From Tubiluchus corallicola (lineage: Eukaryota; Priapulida; Priapulimorpha; Priapulimorphida; Tubiluchidae), in contig JAQGDQ010000039.1 in assembly GCA_030141605.1 (NCBI GenBank), positions 558,001-622,000 on the forward strand: 64,000 nt of DNA, in the 5' to 3' direction. A program made the position numbers and the translations under genes. The notes beneath the pieces are model-generated. The model did not search any database. It worked only from the letters and a program-made list of their open reading frames with translations, and was not told where the DNA came from. Shown one piece after another: positions 9,304-19,331 of the stretch; the first letter of the stretch is position 1; every line of letters starts with the position of its first letter.

Positions 9304-11260
9304 CCTTACCTTAGACCTTAGTCCTTCCTGCGCATTGATGCACATTGGGCAGACAGCATTTTCCACTGAGTTCTATCGGCGGCTTCGTTCTCTACGTTTT
9401 CCCAACGTATGTTGACAGCTCGAAGGTCTTCTTTGAAGGATCTGCGCCACGTTGTTTTTGGCCGACCTCTTTTTCGTTTCCCACCAGGTGGTTCCCACTG
9501 TACTGCTGTTTTGGCGTAACGACTTTCTGATAGACGGAGAATATGTCCAGCCAGTTTCATTCTTCTCTCTGTAACTATATCTTGTAACCGCAATGACTGC
9601 GCTCGTTGAAGAACTTCTACATTGGTGACATGGTCGCGGTAGGAGATTTTTAGTATCTTTCGAAGGCATTTTTGGTGGAAGACGTTCAGTTTCTTTGATA
9701 ACTCCGCTGTGACTTTCCAGGTTTCGCTGGCATAGAGAGCCGTTGGCAGCACAATGGCGTTGTACAGACGAAGTTTGATTTTCATGTCAATTTTCTTGCT
9801 TGTCCAGATTTTTCCCATCTTCCTAAATACTGCTGTTGCTTTGCCGATTCTCCCCCTGATGTCATTTTCTGTACCTCCATTACAGGTCATCACACTGCCC
9901 AGATATGAAAAACTGGTAACGTTCTTAACCATTTGGCCTCCCACTGTTATATGTACATCATTCTGTTGGTTTGTCCACACTTTCAAAACTTTGGTCTTTT
10001 CTTGACTAATTCTCAATCCAATTTTTCCCGCTACTTCTTCCATACTTGTGGTCAGTTGTTGCAGGCTTTCTTTTGATGTTTCCAGAAGAGCTATATCGTC
10101 AGCAAAGTCCAGATCTGCCAATCGTTGTTGTTGTTTCCATTGCATTCCTAGATCTTTACCATCAACCGCCTTCTTCATGATGAAATCAATCGTCAGTAGG
10201 AACAGGAATGGCGACATAATGCAACCCTGCTTAACTCCAGTTTCGATGGTGAAATACTCGGTGTTTCCCTCTTGTGTTCTTATACAACAGCCGCTGTTTT
10301 GGTAAAAGTTCTGGATGGTTGAAATGAATTTCTGTGGGATACCATACAGAGAAGCAATTTTCCATAGAGACTGCCTGTGAACAGAGTCAAAAGCCTTCTT
10401 GAAATCAATAAAATTGATTAATAAGGGCTGTTGGAATTCCATACATTGCTCAATGATGTTTCTGAGAGTGAATATCTGTTCACAGCATGATCTTCCTTTT
10501 CTAAATCCAGCTTGTTGTTCTCTTAGTCTTATATCAACAGCATCTCTCAACCGATCTAGCAGCACTATACTCAGGACTTTTCCAGGTATTGACATCAGAG
10601 TTATTCCTCTCCAATTATTGCAATCTGTCAGGTTCCCTTTTTTAGGCAACTTCACGATGACTCCATTTCTCCAATCTTCGGGGACCTTTTGTTGTTCCCA
10701 GCAGCTGTTCAGGAGCTTTGTCATTGATCGTGTTATCCCTTTATTACCGTGTTTCAGGAGCTCAGCTGTTATTTGGTCCTCTCCAGCTGCTTTGTTGTTC
10801 TTTAGTTTTTTGATGGCAGTTTCGACTTCCAGTTCACTGATGTTGTCCAATCTTACATCTAGCTGTTGTTGTCCAATTTCATTCTCAAAATTGAATAATG
10901 TTGTTGGGTTTGGCTGGTTGAGAACTTCCTTGAAGTGTTCCACCCATCGTGCGTTTTGCTGTTCTGTTGTTGTGAGAGTCACACCACTTTTGTTCTTGAT
11001 TGGCACAGCTGGGGTGCCTCCTGTTCCCGTTAGATCTTTAACAATTCTGTAGAGAGTCTTGGTATCATTATGGCTGGCTGCTAACTGTGCTTCTTCACCC
11101 TTCTTTTCAAACCATTCGTTCTTGTCCCTCCTGCAACGTCTTTTTACTGCTCTATCTGCCAGTTGGTACTGCTCATTGGCTTGACTCCTGCTTTCTGGTG
11201 TTTTTGCTTGGTCTCTCATTTGCTTAGTCTTCTTTCTTTCATCAATTAATTCCCAAGTTT
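9304..11260 (-). mobile_element. 5'-truncated LINE inside the MITE, with 12-bp target duplication
   Basis: The insertion is flanked by exact copies of TAAAACGATTGA (9292-9303 and 11261-11272). The 5' end (11260) cuts into the polyprotein frame after the lost endonuclease domain. The 3' end has only 14 nt between stop codon and target duplication, made of TAAGG-like repeats (GGTCTAAGGTAAGG). A very short 3' UTR ending in short repeats is known for RTE-clade LINEs, so RTE is my best guess; CR1-like clades remain possible. The 12-bp duplication and 5' truncation are the marks of target-primed reverse transcription. Confidence 0.9.
9318..11258 (-). CDS. Non-LTR retrotransposon polyprotein, reverse transcriptase part (5'-truncated, frame intact)
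   Basis: The frame is open from the truncation point to TAA at 9318-9320; an internal ATG lies at 11217-11219. Numbering from that ATG: linker 1-100; RT entry motif KAAGEDQITAELL about 143-155; QAGFRKGRSC about 236-245; catalytic block A IDFKKAFDSV about 271-280; GVKQGCIMSP about 328-337; catalytic FADD about 372-375; then a thumb/C-terminal region with GKRKRGRPKTTWRRSF near the end. All RT catalytic aspartates are present. The apurinic-like endonuclease and any ORF1 are missing, so the copy cannot mobilise itself, yet the remaining 646 codons hold no stop or frameshift. The insertion is therefore recent or little decayed. Expression would need an outside promoter. Confidence 0.93.
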   Translation of the reverse strand, partial: TWELIDERKKTKQMRDQAKTPESRSQANEQYQLADRAVKRRCRRDKNEWFEKKGEEAQLAASHNDTKTLYRIVKDLTGTGGTPAVPIKNKSGVTLTTTEQQNARWVEHFKEVLNQPNPTTLFNFENEIGQQQLDVRLDNISELEVETAIKKLKNNKAAGEDQITAELLKHGNKGITRSMTKLLNSCWEQQKVPEDWRNGVIVKLPKKGNLTDCNNWRGITLMSIPGKVLSIVLLDRLRDAVDIRLREQQAGFRKGRSCCEQIFTLRNIIEQCMEFQQPLLINFIDFKKAFDSVHRQSLWKIASLYGIPQKFISTIQNFYQNSGCCIRTQEGNTEYFTIETGVKQGCIMSPFLFLLTIDFIMKKAVDGKDLGMQWKQQQRLADLDFADDIALLETSKESLQQLTTSMEEVAGKIGLRISQEKTKVLKVWTNQQNDVHITVGGQMVKNVTSFSYLGSVMTCNGGTENDIRGRIGKATAVFRKMGKIWTSKKIDMKIKLRLYNAIVLPTALYASETWKVTAELSKKLNVFHQKCLRKILKISYRDHVTNVEVLQRAQSLRLQDIVTERRMKLAGHILRLSESRYAKTAVQWEPPGGKRKRGRPKTTWRRSFKEDLRAVNIRWENVENEAADRTQWKMLSAQCASMRRKD

Positions 11261-11509
11261 TAAAACGATTGAAACATCATGCAATTAGCATAATTTAGCT
11301 GTGATTTCTGCACACAATTTTAAAGAAATGACTAGTCGTTTTATTGCAGAACAAAATCTAGTGATATGCATGATCTTTGCAAGACTAATTTTTGCTGGTG
11401 GTTCGAAAATCTTTCAATCTCAATTCGAATTCGGTTCGATTTCGAGACACTGAAGTTCGGTTCGATTCGAAAGTCATAATCGCTTTCTGGTAGAGAATGC
11501 TCACCCCTA

Positions 11510-11517
11510 CCAAACAC
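11510..11517. repeat. Right copy of 8-bp target duplication
   Basis: CCAAACAC, identical to 9143-9150, abutting the right terminus CACCCCTA of the MITE. Confidence 0.9.
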
Positions 11518-12221
11518 CCGAAACTGCGGTAACCGCGACAGTCAAAAATAAATGACTGCAATGGTGGAGAAACTAAAAATACTAAAGGGAATCGTTCTTT
11601 TACACTCGGTTATAAGAATTAACATTACAGGGATTTGAAAATATAGCAGGAGAAAATGTTAGATTTATGCTCATCCATTCTGTCCTACAAAATGTGCCAA
11701 CATGGCTCCACTGATAAAAAAGCAAAACGAAAAAAGATTGCAATTTTTTTGTTATGCTCGTTTCAATATTGTGCTTTCAGGGTGTAGCATCTTAGAATCA
11801 TCTGATTTAATAAAATAAAATTCCAAGGGCTGTGGTATGAACGCCCATGCAACAAGAGCTTGCGATTGATTTGCAAGAACACACAACGTCAAAGGCCACT
11901 TTCAGATCATAGTCACAGCACACATCGTTCTGATTCTGAATTTTTAGGCCATTGTATTTGAAGTAACAGTAATATTTACATTTACACTGTGTTTGACATC
12001 TCAATGGTAATCAAAAAGGGACTTTTTCTTTATTATTTTGGACTCAAAATCTGCAAATCCGCAAATTGGCTTCTTCTTGAGTTATAAAAATCAATCATAT
12101 CGTTCAACTAATCACAACAGCCTACGAAATGACAATGTACTGAAAGTATGACTGTTTTAAAGTGTTTACTAAACTGAAAAATAAAAAATTCCAACACCAA
12201 ACTATATAAAAAGAGGAAAAA
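11518..12221. other. Intergenic sequence between FAM53 and CCDC28
   Basis: No coding signal. If the FAM53 3' UTR ends near 12.2 kb, the intergenic space proper runs from here toward the unplaced CCDC28 first exon. Confidence 0.35.
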
Positions 12222-12227
12222 TTTATT
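12222..12227 (-). other. Candidate poly(A) signal, probably FAM53
   Basis: AATAAA on the minus strand. I found no AATAAA or ATTAAA on that strand between the FAM53 stop at 14753 and this point, so it is the first canonical signal downstream and implies a 3' UTR of about 2.5 kb. It could instead end a separate gene if the 12405-12655 frame is real. Confidence 0.4.
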
Positions 12228-12404
12228 TTTGCATTTACCACAAAAATATTTACGAATCCATCTTGCACAGTTTGACAAGAATCATACCTATTTACAAATT
12301 TTTCAGCATTTGCACTTATTTTGCAAATACATGTAGCATACGGTACACGTACATTCTACAAACTTTTCCCCAGTTTTAACATCTTTTTTACGGAAGACCT
12401 TTGA

Positions 12405-12655
12405 TCACATTTGGTCTTCTTTGCTTCCACCAGCACATATACCAGACATTGCTAAATTACCGCCCCCTTGTAGAACTTTATCATTATTACAAGGCAATAG
12501 CCTTTTACGAAGACCAATTGTGTGAATCACACGTTTTTCATTGATAACAGTAATGGTGGCCCCACTGGTGGTGGTGAAGAGGATCAGAGTATCTACGGTA
12601 TCCACGGTATTGATTTTAAGCCTTCTTGTGCTGAGGAATTCAAGCAGCCAAGAGT
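12405..12655 (-). CDS. Unrecognised frame with a possible splice acceptor
   Basis: On the minus strand a plausible acceptor (CAACTTTCAG, ending 12656) opens a frame of about 82 codons beginning SWLLEFLSTRRLK, containing TLILFTTTSGATITVINEK, and ending SKEDQM-stop. A poly(A) signal lies about 180 nt downstream, so it could be the last exon of an unknown gene. It could equally be chance open sequence in the FAM53 3' UTR. I do not recognise the protein and found no upstream exon that fits. Confidence 0.25.
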
Positions 12656-14350
12656 CTGAAAGTTGACAATTATACCTAAAACGCTACTAACCACGCGAAC
12701 AAGCTAGTGGCGTTAAAATAAAGCTTCTTCCATGCATGCTAACTAGTGCGAAAGTTTACAGTTTAGTTATCTAAACACATTTGCAAATAAATGACGCCTA
12801 CAATATAGTGTACGAATTAAATATCCAAACGGTTTCCAAATTAACTGTATGCCCTAAATTCTCAAGCAGAAATAAGTTAAAGTCGTTTATATCATATAAA
12901 GGCACCCCATCTCATTTCATTCAGTGGAATTGAAAGTAGAGCTTTACAGAGTAACAGATAAATTGTAAGGGCATCAGTATCAACTACCTAAATTCACCAT
13001 TACTTGTGATATACAGGGAAAATTGGCAAATAAATTTCAAATGTCACAAAACGCATGAAACTATGTGAATATAACCTTAGAAAATAATATTGTTGGAAAA
13101 TTTGTCTAAGAAATTTTGTGTGCAACAGTGCAACAGAATCAAGTAGTGCAACAAAGGATATGCACAAAACAACACAATGTTTCAGAGTTCTACTCAAAAA
13201 GACGTGTTTGTCCGAGACAAAGGCTGTGGCCATTAAACTACACACAGAATACTGAAGGATAGAAAACTGATGAGCCACTTAGCCGTAGTCAGGCGTCCAT
13301 GCAGTTAAAACATGTATTCAGCAAAAGGTAGGGCTATTCCACAGAACTATAACCTTCCAATATCACAAGTCACTAATTTGCTATTGGCGTAAGAAAGTGA
13401 GAAACATTAGTTGCAAGTCTCCAGCAACTGTACTGTAAGATAAATATGCCATGTGTAGGAATATTGTGAAATTCAATTCATCACTTGGTTTTTTTCAAAG
13501 GGAAAAGCTATCAGTGATCATGATCCAGTGATCAGTGGTTTCCAAGGAATATCCAAAGCACAAGACAGCAAACGTACTATTGCGTCACAAAATACAGAGA
13601 TTCCTGACAAACAACAAATTTCTTCTCCCTCTTGGACACAAGTGTCCACTTGTGTAGTTGAAAAACTAATTATGCCACCTTGCAAATTCATCATTGCCCC
13701 CTCGTGCGAACTAGAACATGTGTATGGCAACTGTCCCCTTGGACTTCAGTAATTGCCCAGAGCAAAAATATGTGCTTTGAAAAGGGCACTACAAGTCACA
13801 AATAAAATTGAAAAATGCAACCATACATCTATTAAAAAGACGTTGACAACATCTAATAATAGTTAAACCAATACATCAATATTTCTGTTTGTGCCATTCA
13901 TAAAAATCCAACTTTGTTACAACACAAAACTCTTCGAACCTGACAAATTAGTCGTCATCGGTGAACAGGAACCCACATAATTATCATATACACGTAATTA
14001 TAATAGTTGTACGTATATTTAAAAAATCTGGAATATGTTTCGCCAATTTCTACGAAGTCCGAGTTCACAACCTCACAGTGAAACAGGAACCATTCCAAGT
14101 CAAAATATTACCAACGCTTACAAAATACATTGACGAATACCTAAACATCAACCAAAAAAAGAAAAAAGATATCACAACAGTTAGTACTAGACTTGGCTGG
14201 CAGTCACACAAAAGACTGCAATTGTGTGCAGCAAGGCCATACATGAACATCAGGTTCTAGTACAGAAACATCTTCTGTACCACTATTCTTTGTGAGCAGT
14301 TTTACTTCTGTAGCCTAGATAAAATATTCACTATATAATCATCTATGAAG

Positions 14351-14388
14351 AATATATAGATATACATATATATATATATATATATACA
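14351..14388. repeat. (TA)n microsatellite
   Basis: A short run of alternating T and A, interrupted at its left side, inside the proposed FAM53 3' UTR. Confidence 0.85.
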
Positions 14389-14752
14389 TTTTCATACTCT
14401 TAACCATAATTAATAAATCGAAAAATGATATATTGGTATAATATATACTTGTAGCTCCTTCTAGGAAATGTCTGATGCATTACACTAGATGACAAATGAA
14501 CTCTATGAAAATCCATACCACTAGGTTCAGAAATTTCTAAATAAGTTTTCATGAATTTCTTCAGACGTTTGGTGCAATGAGTCTCGCACTTCTAGCTTAC
14601 AAGCTCCATCTGCTTGCCACCATGGCAAAGCATAAATGCAATTTGGCTGGCAGTTGATGTGAACGTTGAGCCTCTGTCTGTGTAAGCGTGTGTAAATAAA
14701 CGTGTTATTCAGGCTTCAATGTGACCTCTGGCAGTTTGTTGGATTAAGCGGC

Positions 14753-14905
14753 TTAATTATTTTCAATCTCAGAAAGATCTAGGTCACCGAAGATTCCATC
14801 AGGACTAGGAGCTGGCTTACCAGGCAGTTCTGCATCCTCACTTTCCTCAGTCCAATCAATTCCCTCCGTGGCTTCATTGATGACGCAATCCACACCATTC
14901 AAAGA
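14753..14905 (-). CDS. FAM53: FAM53 last coding exon
   Basis: After a pyrimidine-rich acceptor (CTTCTGTTTCAG, ending 14906) the frame reads SLNGVDCVINEATEG, an acidic stretch (TEESEDAELPGK), then IFGDLDLSEIENN and TAA. The closing GDLDL..IENN is the conserved C-terminus of FAM53 proteins (vertebrate FAM53B ends GDLDLEQIENN), and the acidic run before it is also shared. This ties the exon to the main FAM53 exon 17 kb upstream. It has 50 codons plus stop and starts in phase 0. Family members such as zebrafish Simplet/Fam53B act in Wnt/beta-catenin nuclear localisation; that role here is inference. Confidence 0.85.
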   Translation of the reverse strand, partial: SLNGVDCVINEATEGIDWTEESEDAELPGKPAPSPDGIFGDLDLSEIENN

Positions 14906-15154
14906 CTGAAACAGAAGGTACCAAAGCATGAATTTATCATAAAATAAAGTAACACGGGCATGAAACATTTATTATCATTATTTGCGTGTAATATGCTATT
15001 TAAAAAAGCTGACATATAAAAAGCATTTGATCTGATATAAAATACCCATTATAGTATTTTGCAATGTATCAGTAAGTGCTGGAACTTTCGCTTATATCAT
15101 ATTATTCTTATCATCACCACTACTGATGATATTTTTGATAAAATACAATTTCAC

Positions 15155-15249
15155 CTGACAATCAACAACTTCACAAATAGCATTAGGTGACAATCTGTGG
15201 TTTACGTTCAAACTTTCATTATTTTGACATGTCTCATTTGATGCTATGA
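15155..15249 (-). CDS. FAM53: Probable FAM53 internal exon
   Basis: The acceptor is CTGCTTTTAGCAG with a CTTAC branch-point-like motif about 20 nt upstream; the donor is CAG|GTGAAA. The exon encodes IASNETCQNNESLNVNHRLS and continues to AICEVVDCQ. It leaves in phase 0, matching the next exon (SLNGVDC), across a short intron of 249 bp. It enters needing one nucleotide from the previous exon, while the exon at 29989-30069 ends in phase 0. Another exon must intervene or the acceptor differs. A tandem NAGNAG acceptor would allow one extra codon. Confidence 0.6.
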
Positions 15250-16982
15250 CTGCTAAAAGCAGTGATGTAAGATGTTTTGATTTTCCACGTCTGTCAGTGT
15301 AGTGAGGACAACGTACATGTCTGATAATGTATCTTATTTGTAACATTCTTTATTTGCATAAAAACAGGGGAATAGCTTATATGGAAGTGAATAAAGGTCA
15401 ATGGCCTATAATGTCAACAACCAGTAATGACCAGTTGATTTGAACCAGCAATCAAGCCCATTACCCATTTATTTGTCAGAAAGGCCATCTGCAGGGCCAT
15501 CCAGATGATCACTGGAAAAATAAATCTACGGATGATGGTGCTAGCGCGTGGTTTTCAATCAAGAACCCATGTATGCTATAAGATGCAATGACTGATTCGC
15601 AACGCATTCAGACGCTTACACGGAAAAGCTTGAAGTCAAAGTCGATCCAGCTTAATGCACCTAGAACCGAGCTGCAGTTGCATTACTATTGCCAGCGCGC
15701 GGTGAAGACGATGATGGAAGACGATTTTTGAGAAAAGTAGTCAAACAGAAGTGGCGATTAATTTATGCAGTTACTGGAAACAGTGGCAAATTGACCCGGT
15801 TTTCCCGTCTATTGGGATGCGCTCCGCATTTTGCCGATTGGGCTCAAGTCCAAAATTGACAAATAACCAATACTGTCAGAAAAAATTACCAGCAGCAAGT
15901 AGTGTAAATCCCGCAGGGACGCACTTAGTCACCGCGTAATCAAATGATGATGTACGATTTACAAGTAGCTGCAAATTTCATTAGCACAAAGACATTTTTG
16001 ACGCTCATTCCAATGCGCGCGGAATTTGTAATATCGTGGAAGCTAGCTGAGATGTAAAAACGCTTTTTTGTTTACGCAAGTGCAAGAACTTCCGCCAGCG
16101 TCGCACTCACATTGTCTGTTTCGAAGCCTGAATATTTGGAATTAATCCTTGTAGTCCCTAGGAACTAAGCTGCAGAAATCACCTTTTAGTAACTTACAGC
16201 GTCATGCTGTAATCCTAGAAATTAAACTGATAGTAATGCGATATTGTCAATGCTGAAATTACTTCTGAAAGCAGTGAAAAAATTGCAAGCCCGATTTCAT
16301 GAATTACGCTTTTTAAAACCAACTCCAAAATTATGAACAAAATTGGATATATCAACATGTTTGAATTTGAACAAAGAATTCCATGCGCCCGCATATGCAT
16401 CAATCTTTATCGAAAGATACATTTTAACAGATTTCTTAAACGTCTAAAGGTATTACAGTCACTCTAAATATTTTGCTACAAGAATATTTATGTTGGTAAA
16501 TGCCCATGTAAATGAAAGTTCAATATGAACAATTGAATTGATGTGTTGTATTAATGATGAGTACTCGACTACGATCATCAACTGGGGAACCAACATTCAG
16601 CATCTTTGTTTGTGATCAGCTTCCGCGGAGAGCTGATTACACACTACTTGTTATTCATAATAAGAAGGCTGGGTTTTATTAATCCTTGCGCACATAAATA
16701 TTGCTTCATCTTGGTCATTACGGCGCGCATCCACGCCATTACAATGGAGCCGAGTCAGTCGTTTGCGGTGATGAATAGGCAGTTTATAAACAGGAACGCT
16801 CGGGTAAAATGAAATGGCCATTGCAATCTCTTCTTTTTGATGATGAAAGAGTTCATTGGAGGCCGTCAGTTGTTTTAGATAAGTCATGCAGTTCGATTAA
16901 GGTCGTCTTCATTACAGCTAACGTGATACGGTTGTCAAAATGAATTCGATTCCCCTAAGAAGGCATGGTAGCTTGCATGGGT

Positions 16983-17200
16983 GGTTCTACAAGGGTCAAC
17001 TATGACACCCATAATATTATTAATATACATAAGTAATAATTAACTAGGCTAGATTGTTTCTACAAGGGTCAACTGTGACAACCATAATATTACTAATATT
17101 CATAAGTAATAATTAACTTGGGCCAATTCTGTTACCTTTAATATGTAATTATTGCTGCCTGGGTGGTTCGAAAAGGGTCAATTCTGTCACCGATAATATA
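16983..17200. repeat. Degenerate tandem repeat, ~72-bp period, about 2.5 copies
   Basis: Units start TTCTACAAGGGTCAACT(A/G)TGACA and continue ATAATATTA.TAATAT.CATAAGTAATAATTAAC. Two copies (near 16985 and 17057) match well; a third, diverged copy begins near 17167. Confidence 0.8.
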
Positions 17201-17993
17201 CAAAATGACAAATTCCCGGAAAGTCGATTCTACAATCAGCCTCTGACATCTCCATTAGTGAATTCCGAATCCCGATGGGCAAACAAAACCGAATTGCCAC
17301 AAGAAAAAATGGTAATTGCTGAGAACGCTCTGCGCCGAGCTGTAACATGAAGCCAAGTGGAAGGATACAGGAAGCGGCTTAATGAATTCTACTGGTGATA
17401 AAAAATAATGGCTTCCTGCTTGTGGTAGCATGCAAATGCGCGCGACAACAGCTTAAATCCCATCTAATCTTATTCAATTCAGAAAAGTGAATCTAAAATG
17501 AGCTATAAGGCTTAGACTTACTAGCTCGTTCCATATCCCTACGACAAATATGGGCATAAGTTTAGTTACATTATTTTCATGTAAATTACGCGCCTCGGGG
17601 TAGAATACATGTTAGGCATGGCGAAGGCGGACAAGATAAATCTGAGTCTAAACGAAGCCAAAGAGTTGGAATAATTTTACGGTTTCTCGTTGAGAATAAA
17701 TCAGTCAGCGCTGATAGGATTTGTGCAAATTGCGAAGATCTTGAGTGTATATAAACGAACCATGCATCAAGCTGCCCATACGTGTGTGGCAAACACAAAC
17801 ACAAACCTAGCAAGTGCACTCTCTAAGGCGGTTTCAAAAACAAGGCCCCGGCTAACTGGCTGTGAACTGTGAAGACGGGGGGAAATCCATTTTTATTTAA
17901 AACAGAAATGCATGGACGTGCTACATAGTTACAAAGCTTTACAAATGTTATAGCGGCTAGAAATTCTTTTTCTTAATGTTGTTGGTGGCTGAC

Positions 17994-18005
17994 GGCGCAT
18001 GCGCA
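17994..18005. promoter_or_regulatory. NRF1-type palindromic site
   Basis: GGCGCATGCGCA matches the NRF1 consensus (GCGCATGCGC). NRF1 sites mark many animal promoters. This one lies inside the FAM53 intron without an obvious first exon beside it, so a promoter here is only a possibility. Confidence 0.3.
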
Positions 18006-18692
18006 AACTCTGGCAATCACAGTAGAAAACTGGATTTGGAGTCATATTGCAGTGGCAAGTTACGTGGGGAGTAAGTTAAGTCTACATTGTACAATTCCTT
18101 CGTGTTCATTGGCTATTTGATAGGTCTTTCAATGCATTAGCTTTTTAATTAGTTTACAGTTCCCGTATTATGACTACATAGGTATTTACGTAAAATTTTC
18201 AAAGTCACACTGTGACTCACACCACGTGTCACCGACGCCAATCAAAGGCCAGTTGACACCAACAATCACGGAATGAGTCAAGAAAGATTTATTTATTCTA
18301 AAATTGCGTATGCATGGATCTAGCTCAGTATAATGTTGCAGAAAATTACTGAGTAATGTTAATAACACAAATCTTTGAAATGATACAAATATGGACCCAT
18401 TATAAGACCTCAAGCCGCATAATAACGTCATCAACTAACTAGCGCTGAGCGACTGTCTGGTAATGACAGAAACAACTTTTCAGTTATGTTGTAACGACCC
18501 GTTATCAACTCGGATAATACATAGTAGGTCACCTATTTTTTCGCCCCACATCTTGAATGTTACATATATACGCATTAACGGTAAAAGAAACCTACTTTGG
18601 GGAGTTTAAGCTTCATGCTTGACTGACCGATACTTCGTTTCAGACGGTTTAGTGACATCTGATTAAACAGGAAAGACGATTCTCTGAAAAGT

Positions 18693-19331
18693 ATAGACGA
18701 CAGACGCAACAGCACCCAACTTCGCGCTGAACGCCAAGCAAGACGACAGACAGAGCAGCCAACTTCTCATAGAATACCAAGCAAGATGACAGGCGCATAA
18801 GCATCCAACTTCGCACAGAATACCAAGCAAGATGACAAACGCCAGCACCCAACTTTGCACAGAATATCAAGCAGGATGACACACGTAGCAGCACCTACCT
18901 TCACGCAGAATACCAAGCAACGTGACAGACGCATCAGCATCCGACTTCGCTCAGGATATGAAGCAAGATGACAGGCGCATAAGCATCCAACTTCGCACAG
19001 ATTACCAAGCAAAGGTGACAGACCCATCAGCACTTAACTTCGCACAGAATACCAAGCAAGATGGCAGACGCAACAACACCTAACTTCGCACAGAATACCA
19101 AGCAAGATGACAGGCGCATCAGCATCCAATTTCGCACAGAATACCAAGCAAGATGACAGGCGCATCAGCATCCAATTTCGCACAGAATACCAAGCAAGGA
19201 GACAGGCGCATCAGCATCCAGTTTCGCACAGAATATCAAGGAAGATGACAGGCGCATCAGCATCCAACTTCGCAAAAAATACCAAGCAAGATGACTGACG
19301 CATCAGCACCCAACTTCGCACAGGATACCAA
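18693..19331. repeat. 46-bp minisatellite, about 14 copies
   Basis: Units resemble AGATGACAGGCGCATCAGCA followed by TCCAA(C/T)TTCGCACAGAATAC and CAAGCA. Fourteen copies can be counted by the AACTTCGCACAG core. Copies around 19.1-19.25 kb are nearly identical; those on the left edge are most diverged. As 46 is not a multiple of three, frames rotate through the array, and the cysteine-rich minus-strand ORFs over it are artefacts. Confidence 0.92.

Larger units (their letters stand above)
9151..11509. mobile_element. hAT-type MITE split by a LINE insertion
   Basis: The left terminus TAGGAGTGAGCAT and the reverse-complemented right terminus TAGGGGTGAGCAT match at 12 of 13 positions and are bracketed by the exact 8-bp duplication CCAAACAC. 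The sub-terminal DNA on both sides is rich in TTCGAA/GAATTCGAA palindromes, typical of this group of non-autonomous elements. Subtracting the LINE and its 12-bp duplicated target leaves 390 bp with no transposase, so it is a MITE. The exact 8-bp duplication suggests a fairly young insertion. Confidence 0.88.
12228..14752 (-). other. Probable FAM53 3' UTR
   Basis: Sequence between the FAM53 stop and the first downstream AATAAA. It contains an (AT)n tract near 14.36 kb and several uninterrupted but unrecognised frames on both strands (near 12.4, 13.6 and 14.1 kb). Long 3' UTRs are usual for vertebrate FAM53 genes; assigning this one is inference. Confidence 0.4.

Noticed and set aside
9345-11052. 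Plus-strand ORFs (61-217 codons) and a 98-codon minus ORF over the LINE
   Set aside because: They overlap the strongly supported minus-strand RT frame and carry no motif; shadows.
13518-13752. Open frames on both strands around 13.5-13.75 kb
   Set aside because: Both look loosely protein-like but neither matches a family or has paired splice sites; the region lies in the probable FAM53 3' UTR.
13961-14260. 99-codon plus-strand frame and overlapping minus-strand frame with acceptor-like TTTAG
   Set aside because: No homology recognised, and it conflicts with its position just downstream of the FAM53 stop.
18649-19298. Cysteine/leucine-rich ORFs over the 46-bp repeat
   Set aside because: Repeat artefacts; frames rotate because 46 is not divisible by three.
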